A stretch of DNA of 64,000 nt from Zerene cesonia (Eukaryota; Arthropoda; Insecta; Lepidoptera; Pieridae), in the NCBI RefSeq assembly GCF_012273895.1, contig NC_052129.1, positions 3,906,001 through 3,970,000 of the forward strand. Reading direction: 5' to 3'. The translations under genes were made by a program, and so were the position numbers. Each line of letters begins with the position of its first letter. Within the stretch, counting starts at the first letter, position 1. Positions 1-11,572 of the stretch are shown here, piece by piece. The notes beneath the pieces are model-generated. The model made no database searches. It was given only the letters and a program-made list of their open reading frames with translations, and was not told where the DNA came from.

Positions 1-180
1 GGACACCCCGGCTCTGCCCATGTTATTTATCGTAATTTAAATAATATAAACTACCCTATCTATTAAGTAAGATCAAACTGCACATGTGTGCAAATTTGAA
101 TAGAATAGGTTGAGTAGTTTAAGAGTCCATTCGGATTTACAGTGTGACACATAATTTATATATATTAAGACAGTATTTGA
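1..180 (+). repeat. SINE-like dispersed repeat (family 2), cut by the window start
   Basis: It begins with a CCCCGGCTCTGCCC head, followed by a core with TCAAACTGCACATG and GTTGAGTAGTTTA, and ends near GTGTGACACATAATTTATATA. The same order recurs on the - strand at 41240-41420 and in fragments inside G beta introns (11707-11765, 16540-16660). Confidence 0.6.
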
Positions 181-649
181 AAAAAAAACCTTTTATTAAA
201 ATAATATGAATATTGATTGATTATTAGGTAATGCATTAATAGGTACTTAATGCTAAGCCAAAAAGACACAGTTTTATCAAGAAAAAAAGAACCTATACAT
301 ATTCATGCATAATAATTAATAGCTGTATAATATAAATTAATATCATACACAAGGTAAGATAATAGATCTTTAAAAGGAGTAATAAAAAATTATAAAAAAA
401 AACTATTTAAATGAAAACATAATTGCAATAAGAAGCACAATGGTAATGCTGTTTAAAATAATGTCCAGATGATTTCTTCCTGAGTGAATCATTACAACAC
501 TGACAATTTTATTTATGTATGCATAAATAAGCAGCTGGAGAAAAAAAAGAATATGAACAAAGAATACTGTATAAATATATAAGCTTTTCTGTTTATTCCT
601 ACAGTAATTATCACAGTGTAATGCAAACTTTAGATATAAATATTGTAAG

Positions 650-855
650 ACTAGCTGCGCCCCGCGGTTTCACCTGCGTAAGTCCATATCCCGTAAGAAT
701 ATAGGGATAAAAGTATCCTTTATGTTATTTCAGTTGTCCAGCTATCTACATACCAAATTTCATTGTAATCAGTTCAGTAGTTTTTGTGTGAAAAAGCTAC
801 AAACACACACATCCTTACAAACTTTTACATTTATAATATTAGTAGAAAGTAGGAT
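650..855 (+). repeat. SINE-like dispersed repeat (family 1)
   Basis: It starts ACTAGCTGCGCCCCGCGG, has the GTTGTCCAGCTATCTAC and AAATTTCATTG core, and ends TTTATAATATTAGTAG. Other copies in this window are at 22041-22240, 35955-36165, 38551-38737, 40781-40990 and 55865-56058. The tail resembles RTE-mobilised lepidopteran SINEs; the family name is not asserted. Confidence 0.75.
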
Positions 856-1159
856 TAGTAGGATTACTGTTTCCAATTTATACTTTCAATACAAAACTGT
901 AGTGTTTGTATGTCTTCATGCAGTAATCTCAGTCAATCAGTATTGTATGTGGTATATGAGTGTTACAACATGTGTTATGTGACCATTAGAATTATACAAT
1001 AAATATTTAATAGTAATTATAACTGTGAGTCTGGGTTTTTAATTTATATAACATATAAATTGTTCTCTCAATTAGTACACAGTATACTTTTGCAAAAGTT
1101 TTATCAAATTATTGAAATGAATTTTGTAATTAAGCCTGGCCAATACAGACATAACAATA

Positions 1160-1268
1160 GCCTCTCAAATCTTGTATGACAAACAATAACTTTTTGAAAC
1201 TAATGTTGAATCCATGCCACATTTTATATCGTAATCAAAAGTTTTATTCGTAATGCTATACTTTGAAA
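1160..1268 (+). repeat. Diverged direct repeat, copy 1
   Basis: It shares the blocks CCTCTCAA-TCTTGT, GTTGAATCCATGC and CATTTTATATCGTAATCAAA with 2400-2510, in the same order. I do not recognise the family. Confidence 0.6.
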
Positions 1269-1987
1269 GATGTGTAAATCTGATATTTGCACCTAATAAA
1301 TTTAATAAAAACAAATTTAATAATAGCTAGTAAACCTACTGTATGCAAATCGTAAATGACTTACAATTTGCATAATATAATCGGTACTGATATAAAGAAT
1401 ATAGCGCCATAGCGTACAACAGTAAGTATATAGATAACAGAAATATAAATTCAATGATTGTCTTGTGCCTACTATCGCATTATGACTGAACAACCATGAA
1501 TGCATTTATGTTATTATAATAAAATGACCACTTACCAATTTGAAGGCTATTCTTTGTTTTTCTTTACACCATTAGTCACTTAACTTCTTTATCTACCCTA
1601 ATGAAATTAGGATAGCGAGAACTTAAAAAATTAACGAAACTGCGACTGAAGTTTATATGATACTCGTATAGCACAGTTGTGTTAACTAAAATTCATTGGT
1701 GAATACTTTCGTACTATTTTTGTTTAATTTTGTTTATTTAACTACACAGTCGTCTGATTTCCAAACAAGTAAACATAACATTCATGACTCAACCAGTAGC
1801 CCACAATCTGTCGTCTGTCGCCCCTTATTGTCAAATGTCAATACTTCAATGAACTACAGTTGTCAAAGTCAGCTGTCGCAATGGAGCACAGACTTTTCAT
1901 GAATAAGCAAAGATTATAGAAAATTTTAATTGATTTATTTAATTATACAAACAAAAATATTTTTAAATTAAATAGTAATTATCAATA

Positions 1988-2041
1988 TTAGTAGAATTTG
2001 TTTTATTGAATAGTAATTATCAGTTAAACAAATTCTACTAA
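1988..2041. repeat. 16-bp inverted repeat
   Basis: TTAGTAGAATTTGTTT and its complement AAACAAATTCTACTAA face each other across about 22 bp that contains a repeated GTAATTATCA. No function is seen. Confidence 0.5.
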
Positions 2042-2279
2042 CGCATTGTCATTAAAACCTTCAAGATTTAATTTCTCTTAATCCATTTGTCTCTTATTGT
2101 CTATACATCTTTCCTACTTGATTTTTTTAAACAAACCCACACAAAAAATGTAAATGTTATTATAAAATCAAATTTCTGTAAGCTGAAATGAATTATAAAC
2201 TTTATGAATAATAAATAGTACCAGGAACAGTTACACAAAATGTACGCTGTATTATAGTTATTACACTTTATTGATCTGG

Positions 2280-2350
2280 CCAAATTCCTTAAAAAGAAAT
2301 ATTCTTTAATAGTACAGCTATTAAAGAATATTTCTTTTTAAGGAATTTGG
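2280..2350. repeat. Perfect 33-bp inverted repeat with 5-bp loop
   Basis: Bases 2280-2312 are the exact reverse complement of 2318-2350, with TACAG between. It is AT-rich apart from the CC/GG ends. It may be a miniature inverted-repeat element or its remnant. Confidence 0.85.
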
Positions 2351-2399
2351 CAGAATATGTTAAAAATAAAAAAAAAATGTATTATACACATATCAACTG

Positions 2400-2510
2400 C
2401 CTCTCAAGTCTTGTTTGAAAAATGATAACTTTTTAATACAAACGTTGAATCCATGCATGCATGCATTTTATATCGTAATCAAATGTTTTATTCGTGATGC
2501 TTCGCTTTGA
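2400..2510 (+). repeat. Diverged direct repeat, copy 2
   Basis: This is the second copy of the 1160-1268 repeat. It differs by substitutions and by an expanded GCAT run (2455-2466). It lies just before the mariner-like left end at 2563. Confidence 0.6.
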
Positions 2511-2560
2511 ATAATTATTCTCTAGTAACAAATAAAATCTGGTTTTGATACATATATACC

Positions 2561-3691
2561 TAGTCTTGCCATAAATATTGTAATAAAGAAAAAAGAAAAT
2601 TGTTAACTGCAAATAACATTTATTANNNNNNNNNNNNNNNNNNNNNNNNNNNNNNNNNNNNNNNNNNNNNNNNNNNNNNNNNNNNNNNNNNNNNNNNNNN
2701 NNNNNNNNNNNNNNNNNNNNNNNNNNNNNNNNNNNNNNNNNNNNNNNNNNNNNNNNNNNNNNNNNNNNNNNNNNNNNNNNNNNNNNNNNNNNNNNNNNNN
2801 NNNNNNNNNNNNNNNNNNNNNNNNNNNNNNNNNNNNNNNNNNNNNNNNNNNNNNNNNNNNNNNNNNNNNNNNNNNNNNNNNNNNNNNNNNNNNNNNNNNN
2901 NNNNNNNNNNNNNNNNNNNNNNNNNNNNNNNNNNNNNNNNNNNNNNNNNNNNNNNNNNNNNNNNNNNNNNNNNNNNNNNNNNNNNNNNNNNNNNNNNNNN
3001 NNNNNNNNNNNNNNNNNNNNNNNNNNNNNNNNNNNNNNNNNNNNNNNNNNNNNNNNNNNNNNNNNNNNNNNNNNNNNNNNNNNNNNNNNNNNNNNNNNNN
3101 NNNNNNNNNNNNNNNNNNNNNNNNNNNNNNNNNNNNNNNNNNNNNNNNNNNNNNNNNNNNNNNNNNNNNNNNNNNNNNNNNNNNNNNNNNNNNNNNNNNN
3201 NNNNNNNNNNNNNNNNNNNNNNNNNNNNNNNNNNNNNNNNNNNNNNNNNNNNNNNNNNNNNNNNNNNNNNNNNNNNNNNNNNNNNNNNNNNNNNNNNNNN
3301 NNNNNNNNNNNNNNNNNNNNNNNNNNNNNNNNNNNNNNNNNNNNNNNNNNNNNNNNNNNNNNNNNNNNNNNNNNNNNNNNNNNNNNNNNNNNNNNNNNNN
3401 NNNNNNNNNNNNNNNNNNNNNNNNNNNNNNNNNNNNNNNNNNNNNNNNNNNNNNNNNNNNNNNNNNNNNNNNNNNNNNNNNNNNNNNNNNNNNNNNNNNN
3501 NNNNNNNNNNNNNNNNNNNNNNNNNNNNNNNNNNNNNNNNNNNNNNNNNNNNNNNNNNNNNNNNNNNNNNNNNNNNNNNNNNNNNNNNNNNNNNNNNNNN
3601 NNNNNNNNNNNNNNNNNNNNNNNNNACAGATTCGAAATTCAAATGTAATATTTTTTTATAATTAAGTGTAACAGTATTTATGGCCAGACTA
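2561..3691. mobile_element. Probable Tc1/mariner-like element interrupted by the gap
   Basis: A left end at 2563-2583 (GTCTTGCCATAAATATTG...) and a right end at 3669-3689 (reverse complement GTCTGGCCATAAATACTG...) match at about 18 of 21 positions. Both are flanked by TA, at 2561-2562 and 3690-3691, the target duplication of Tc1/mariner elements. The interior is almost entirely N, so no transposase can be seen and the real length is unknown. Confidence 0.65.
2626..3625. other. Assembly gap, 1000 N
   Basis: The run of exactly 1000 N suggests a fixed or estimated gap size. Apparent long reading frames across it are artefacts. Confidence 0.99.
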
Positions 3692-6600
3692 AGTATAATA
3701 CCATATTCCGGTGTATGAAAGCGTTAAGGTTAATAAATACATACCTACACTTATTTCATAAATGATAAGATGTGACTTTCTTGTCTTTATGATAAAAATA
3801 CTAAAAGGGGAATGCATACATATGATCCTTTTATTTTATATTTAAAAACGATCTCTCCCATTTAAAATACAATATGTTATATTTATTAAATTCATCATTT
3901 TGAAGCTGCTCTAATACGGGATTTAAATCAACCGCGTCTTGTAATTCACGCCCAGTTTGACGTCACGCTATGGGGTTCTCAAAAAAGCCTTACCGCACCC
4001 TACCTTGTATCTATAGAAAGGACATAAACGCATAAGTTATACTTTGTTTTAAACTCTACGCAAAACACACAAGGCTTAAATTACTTTGTAGCTGCGTTTA
4101 GTTTCTTATATCATCTGTAGAGGGCGCAATAGAATCCGACGACATTAGCGCAGAACGGACCAATAGGATTTAAGGAACTTTGACGCAATTTGCAAATGGC
4201 CGTGAAAAGGATTGAGCTCGAGGGTGTATGAAACACTAAATGGTGGAAAAGTCCGTGATAAAAACTTGTGATTAACTCCTGGTTCAGTGTAGTGTTGTTG
4301 TAAAAATACAAAATGTGCCAAAAGGATAGAATCCAGTCTTAATAGTGGTTTTAGGAAGCGCCTGAAAACCACTGGTGGATCTAAAGAAAAGAATTGCTGA
4401 CTGTGGGGTAAAATTCTTGTTTTTTAATTCTTATAACGCCTTTACATATTGTAATCATCTTATATTAAGTACAGCTTAGGTTAAGCTGTTAGGGTGTGTC
4501 GTATGTGAATAAGCAATATCGACAATGGTCGCCGGCTGTATGCGTGGTATGTACACCCATGTCTGAAACATTTTATCTAGGGTAAAGTAATCAATTTCTA
4601 CATGTGGGAGCTCGACTAGATTGCTTTAGGGCCCGCATTATAGGAGGATGTCGCGAATTTGTGAGGAAACTGGCGTACTATGAGCTATATAACACGATAT
4701 AGATATATATCAGTCAAAGGCACGGCCCTGTTGCTAAAGCAGCATCGATTCGGACGTTAGCCTTATCAATATGTATTTTTTATAAGCGAACTAGGCGTAA
4801 ATAACTCCGATTATATTTCGCATGTAGATTCCTCATGATTTCTTAGTTTTATCAGAGGAAAAGATGACATTTTTTACGTATCCATAAAAAGGCGTTTTCT
4901 AATGGACTAACGATTTCTGGTTGGTGTGTGCTTTTGGATTGAAAGTAGCTTCCTCATCATTATAATAAATGCATAATCCTTAACAATCATATAAACAGGT
5001 GTAGTTGTTTTGTACACCCTATTTTAATTTTTTTTTTTTTATTCCTATTATATTATCTTTCCTGCATTTCAGTAAAATGTGCTTTTAATACTTAATACAA
5101 TAAAAAAACAATTCAAGTACACGATTTATTTAAATATACCTAATTGTAGTAAGCACACAATGTATATATTATGTATAATTATTAATAAATATTAGCCTTA
5201 TTCAAGATCATGAAATATATTAAGGCATGGTAAGTAACTTGTTTGACAATTCATTATAATGATAATCACAAATAAAAATTATAGGTGTGTGTATTTAAAC
5301 AGATGTTTTCCACTGATATTGATTATACATAGTACTTAAAAGTAAGTAAAATATAAATTTAGGACATTTATTTACAAGATTATGTAAATACATGAATTGT
5401 GAAACAAAAAATTGTGCATTATAATGTCCATTATAAAACTATCATATATCTATTATGTGTGCATTATAATACTATCGTAAAATGGGTATGTACCCAAGCT
5501 GCTTATTATGTTTGTTTTATAAAAACAATTTGAGTTAAAAAAAATATGATGGAAAACTTAAATATAGCATTATTTAAAGCAACTGATAACTTGCTAGATA
5601 TCTTAAACTAATGTCTTGTTTCCTACTAAAACTAAAACATTTGCTGCTTCTAAAAGAAGCAAAACAATCATTAAAATATTTGAAGTTATGTTTCCCTTTC
5701 TGTCATTTTTAATAGTTATTTATTTATAGACAAGAACATAAGCAGTATACTAATAATTTGTAGGCAAATATATTTCATAATAAGTAAGAATTAAAATCTT
5801 AATACATTGAAATATCCTGGTATTTTCATCTCATTAAGATGTTATTTTAAGTTATATAATTGTATGCAACAACTGGGTTATAAATTGATTGTTTTTATAT
5901 ACTTGTGAAGATAATGTTGCCAGTTTTAAATTGTCAAATACCGTAACATTTCATCTGTGTTCATTTGTGATACAATACAACTGAAATACCCACAACATAT
6001 CTAAAAATATGTTGGTTTTGGAAGTAAATGTAAAAGTATATGACTCATTTAGTCTGATTTTCTGCAATATCATCATTTTATTCTGCTTTTTGAGATTTAA
6101 AATGTTTGCTTTGAATTGTGGTTTTGGCTATTTATATTATATGATTGCTTTGTAACTGTGCAAAAATTTATTTATATAAATCTCATTGTAAATTGTTACA
6201 CTTACTGCCAACAAACTAGCTGTCTATCATATTGAATATGGATTTGAATTTTATTTCTTAATGTCTTTCCTCTAAGAGTGGTTAGTTTAGAAATAATTTT
6301 GTACAACAAAACTAACCTAACTGTACTGTACTATACTGTATGACCATGATAAATATCTGATATAATATGTATGCACACTAGTTCAGACACTTCAGTATTC
6401 AATTGCTACTTGAAACTATTTTGCATATGGTGATTTTTTGTATCAAAGTTTGGCTACAAGGAATATGTAACCAGATAGACATATAGGAAAATAGTTACTA
6501 CTGAAGTTATTGCTTAAATGAATCAATAAAATACATACATACTTACATACAGTACTGAGAAGCACCTACAATCTTCCTTGTTACAGTTGTTAAACCACAA

Positions 6601-9600
6601 AGAATGAGTTGTTTCTCAATTCTATGTATAAATTGTTTGTATAGAAAATGATTAATATGTAAGCTTAAGTAGTTTAATTTGAAGGTTTGGTTTTTTGTTA
6701 AAAATATTTATTGGATCAAGAACATACAACTGTTTAATTGCACAAATTGTGTTCCGCATTTCAGGTATGTAATGGTCATTTACCATAGAATACCTGGAAT
6801 ACATAAATTCTTTAAAAAAGCTTTTATATGAATTTATAAGCATTATATGTATGTATAAATATTTATGCCACATCATATTAAATGTTTGTTCTTAAATATA
6901 GCATAATAGTAATTTTGCTTTAAAACACATATTGTTATTTCCTAGATAAAGGTAGATCCCATAAGTTTGGTTGAGGCTGCTCAAATAAGTTTCCAAAAGT
7001 TAAAACTAGTAAAATGGCTGTTGGGAAATTATAAATCATACTACATCTATTAATTATACAAGAGACTGCTATTTTTTCATCCAAACCTAAAGGTAAAATT
7101 CTTTGGTGTATAATTAATAAGTCTTGATAAGAATCAATGGGCACTAGAACAAAGGTTAAACTCAAGAGCTAGTAGCTTAGACCAATTAGTCTACACATTA
7201 TACCTGTTGATACTAAAACAAAATATGCTGTTGGGTAAGCTCTCTTTTTTCCATAAAAAGGGTAAAACATATATTTGCAATTAATCTACCTTCATCTTAT
7301 AATTTGAGGACATTAATATGAACATATTACAAACTTACCTCAGAGTAATTGTGTATAGAGGTGATTGGAAATAACTCCTAATACGAGTTTTTACAGTATT
7401 TGCAAAACATAAAGAATGCCTTTTTAAAACATACTGACAAAACTGTAAAATATAATAAATGTACTTATTAACGGGAAATATGAAGTGTATGAATTAACAA
7501 ATCTTTAGTTAGAGATGATTTCCATTCCCTGTTTTTGTGGATCGAAGACTCAAAATTCAAACTCATACTCGGACATTTCATTTAGACTTCTTAAAGAAGC
7601 ACTTTTGAATCGCCATAACATACTTTTAATACTGGTTTGGAGAGCAGACTGATCACCAACTCACTCGTCTGTAACGGCAAATATTTTGCAAAACATATGA
7701 GATACATCTCTACTGACTCCACAAGAGGACATGGGACCTCAAACCCTTATTTTCAATTATCCTGTTGACTATATATATTGTGTGAGATAGATTGTCACCT
7801 TCATGTGGGACTTCCAATTTATTCAAATGAAATATTTGGCCATTCCAAAGATTACCTCTGACCACCAAGGAGGAAGACAAATGTAACATTTTTAAAGTTT
7901 TTACGTATAGTAACAATGTAAATAACCTGAAAATATACTGAATCAGAGTGTTGTGACTGGAAAACAACTATAACCCAATAACTTCCTAACTAAGCAAATA
8001 ATTATCATTTTCCAAATGCCAATAATGATAATCCAAAAAAATTTATCAAAATGTATATTTTTAAAACAATTTGCAAATGCAGAATACATTTATTGGGAGT
8101 TGCTACCCAATCATCCCTTTCAATAATTATCCTGTATTGAGATTTATGTCTCTAAACTAATTTTATAAAGAGAAAACATTTGCGTTTTATATGTGTTATA
8201 ACCAATGCTGAAAATATTTCAGAATTTGTTTAAATTGTAAGTATATAATTATTAGAAATAATTGTTATTTGAACTTGTCTTAGTTTTGTGTGCTTACACT
8301 GTACAGCACAATTAATAATTATCAAACGATCAACATTTTGACCCCACAATTTTATCTTGGCATCTAATATGCGTCGCTAGCTACAAGTAGAACTATTTTG
8401 TATACAATCAAGTATCATTATCGTCGTGTACATCATTAAATCTTGGATCATTAGTCGTTATCTTGAATGTGTTCTTATATAATCAAAACATCTCGATCCG
8501 TGCATCTGCCCATATAAAGATTGTTTAGTTACAGATTTTTTTTTATTACATAGTATAGCATTCAAATTCAATTCTTATTAAAACATTAGTTCGCATCCAA
8601 ATAGAGAATAACACATTAACGTTAAATGTGTTGTCAAACTATCAATAAAGCGAAATATTCGTTACGGCTCTTAATTCGCTCACTCGTAACGAAAAATTTC
8701 TAAAATTGCGTAAGTAAGTCGGCTAAATATTGCTATCAATGGGGTTCGAGATAGCTGGAACTGAGCATTTCATACATCGGCCTTGTTTACGTAACCAAGG
8801 TGTGAAATACGTTGAAAATCGACCAGAAGATTGTTAGCTCTTCATAGGGCTGCCAACCATAATATCGGAGGGAAGTTATTGAAAAAAATCGTTATTACTG
8901 TTTGTGTACATAAACAACGTCGATAATTCATAGCGAAAATAGCTTAATTTTCAGTTTGCATCATTCGATTAGAAGTCGTTGTACGTATTTCGTTAAATTT
9001 GCAATATTACTCATGTCAATTAAATAGTGTTTTAAAAACAGCACTTACAAATGGACAGCCCTATACAACATGATATAGCATTACTACTTCGCTTTGCTTG
9101 TTAGCGCGAACGAGTCGGCAGTCGGCACAATATTCACATGCGTGCCCTCTGTCTATCTCATTTCAAAGACGAGACTAAGATGGAGCGTAACGAGTGCTCA
9201 TGCGTAACGACCTATAATCTGAGCATTCGTTTCTTTTACATCAGATTGACGTAAAGTCTAGACACGCAATAATTCTACTGTAAATGGATTGTGTGCCACG
9301 AGCCCTATTTAGTTGATATGACTGCTTGTCGAAGTAATTGAGTCGGTTTCGAGCGAATCAACGATATGGTTTGCACATTGCGATTTAATATAGATGTAAG
9401 CATGTCATTAGAGGATTGGTATGTATGGATTATATTAAATTGAATAAAACTTGTGCAAACCTTGTTAACAATAAATCGTAGTAAATTTTATTTTTAATAA
9501 TGTATCCGTTAATTATACAGATGTACAAAGGGAGTAAATCATATGGGATATGCACTTTTTCACAGAAAGGATCTTCATTTTCCGCTCCGAATGCTCTGTC

Positions 9601-11572
9601 GTACATTGCTTTTTAATTACATCCTCATTCGCCGAGTTTCATTTAAAATAATGAACGTCATTATTTGATAATAAGTTATTCTTAACTACAAATTAAATAC
9701 CTCGAATCACTTTCTCTGGAAGTAACAATGAAAGGTCAAGTTAAATATCATTGCCTGGATCATTCATCAGGACAATTTCCATTGTATAAATAGGAAATAT
9801 GGTGTAGTAATTATTAAAGAAATATAAGTGTCGGGTCATTTGCCAACCAAATTGTTATTTTGTATTGATTTATAAGGAAGAGCTGGTGTATACAATTACC
9901 CAGTTGGAGATAAAGCGTCATACGTAGGTGCGTACGTAATGACGGTTGAAGACGGTTGATTGCGAATGTAAACAAGGATGGATTTAAATCTTCGTTATAC
10001 AGTGTATTGTTGTTTTCCATACTAATAAATCACGAACGTTATAAGTAGACTATTGACTTCAATATTTAATTTAAAAATTGTCTAACTGCAGTCAATTGAT
10101 GTGAATTAGATGTTTAATGCAGATAGGGCATAGTATTATTCCAATTTGAGAACACGCAAAGTGTGCATGTGATTTTCTTTCGATGATATATTTTTATAAT
10201 ATTTAAATTGGAGCTATTCGCGTGCTTTTTATACACTTCAACGAACTGTTGTGTTTCAACTTGAACACAATATACACATGGTCTCTGCATTGAATATTGA
10301 TTATATAAATTAAATTATACTCGTCCCGAAAAATATCTGTAGTGTATTTATATTTTCTCAAATTATCTTTTCTAACCGGTCATCTTTGTTTCAAGAGAAC
10401 TGTAAATCGATTTCAAATGTGTTATTCATTTTACGTCTTGTGATAACTTTTGGACTTTTGACTTTTTTTCTTAGATTTAATTATGTAGACTTATTTAAAA
10501 ATATCTTTATCTCCTGTGTCCATCAATGCTATGCTTGCGTTACACAAATTAAATACTTATACATATAACAATACTTTTATATGCTTAAACAGATAGAGGA
10601 AGTTAAAAGATAAATTCATTTCAACCTCACGCTCGCCAAGTATTTACACGTGTAACGTTTGAACTAACGAAAAAAAACACTAGTCGAGCAGTACATTTGT
10701 TAGCAGATATTTAATTTGATAATTCGAAGGCGCGGCGTTTCATAGGAAGGAAAGGTTCTTGTACTCGGCAGGTGGAGGTACCTACTTATAGCGTGATGAC
10801 GGTTTATGCATCAATGCCACATTGTGCCGTATATGGCGTCGATATCGGCTACGAATGATGAATAACTAGTTTTACTTCACGTCCATAGAAACTTTCGCAG
10901 TGGTAAATTGTGCAGCGAAAATCCGCTGGCATTTAGCGTCGAATGGATATTCAGTAATCCGTTGATAGTTCGCTTAAATTATTCGCTATTTGCGTCGTGA
11001 TGTAGTGTGCTTTTCAAGCGATGCAGTCTGGGTCACTGGAATTGGTACAGTTATTGTTTATTTGAACAGTGCTTCGTATTAACGTGATTGCGTATAATCC
11101 GTAATGCCAAGCACCTATATATCTTACTAAGATTGACATTAAGCATGCTTTTAGTTCCACAGAATAGGCAAAAAACTAGCAAAACGTATGCGAAGTTATT
11201 CTTAGTGTTTATTTAAAGCAAATTATATATTAAAACAATAGTTGTAAGGAAAATGTGGGTTTTCAGTTCATGCGTTCATCTATATACATACTCATATATG
11301 TGACATCCATAAAAGTAAAGGTTTTAGACATTCAAGAGGACCTTTTAAGTAACGTGAAAATATGAAACAAAAGTGAATCTCTTTAAAATGGTAATATGCG
11401 TAGGCCAATCTTCTTGAGTTTCCAAATTGTACAAAAAATATGTCATACAAACTTAACATGTGAGCCTTTTATTAAAGTGTTTAATTGTCGAACAGGCTGG
11501 TGCAGTGTGCGTAGCGGGAGGCGCGCAAGAGTAACCGGGTAGTGGAGACAGGATTCTGAGCTGCGCGGCAAA
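3692..11572. other. No gene recognised; upstream region of the G beta gene
   Basis: This is AT-rich with only short chance frames. GC-richer, repeat-poor patches near 3940-4400, 8600-9330 and 10600-11050 could hold the promoter or 5' non-coding exons of the G beta gene. A TCAGTG initiator-like motif lies near 4285. Nothing decides between them. Confidence 0.4.

Noticed and set aside
722..982. 86-codon + strand frame
   Set aside because: It overlaps a SINE-like repeat and has no protein features.
2600..3661. Long reading frames of about 340-350 codons on both strands
   Set aside because: They consist almost wholly of N from the assembly gap.
4111..4372. Two overlapping - strand frames of 66 and 75 codons
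   Set aside because: No recognisable protein and no splice context; the GC-richer patch is better explained as possible promoter or 5' UTR of the G beta gene.
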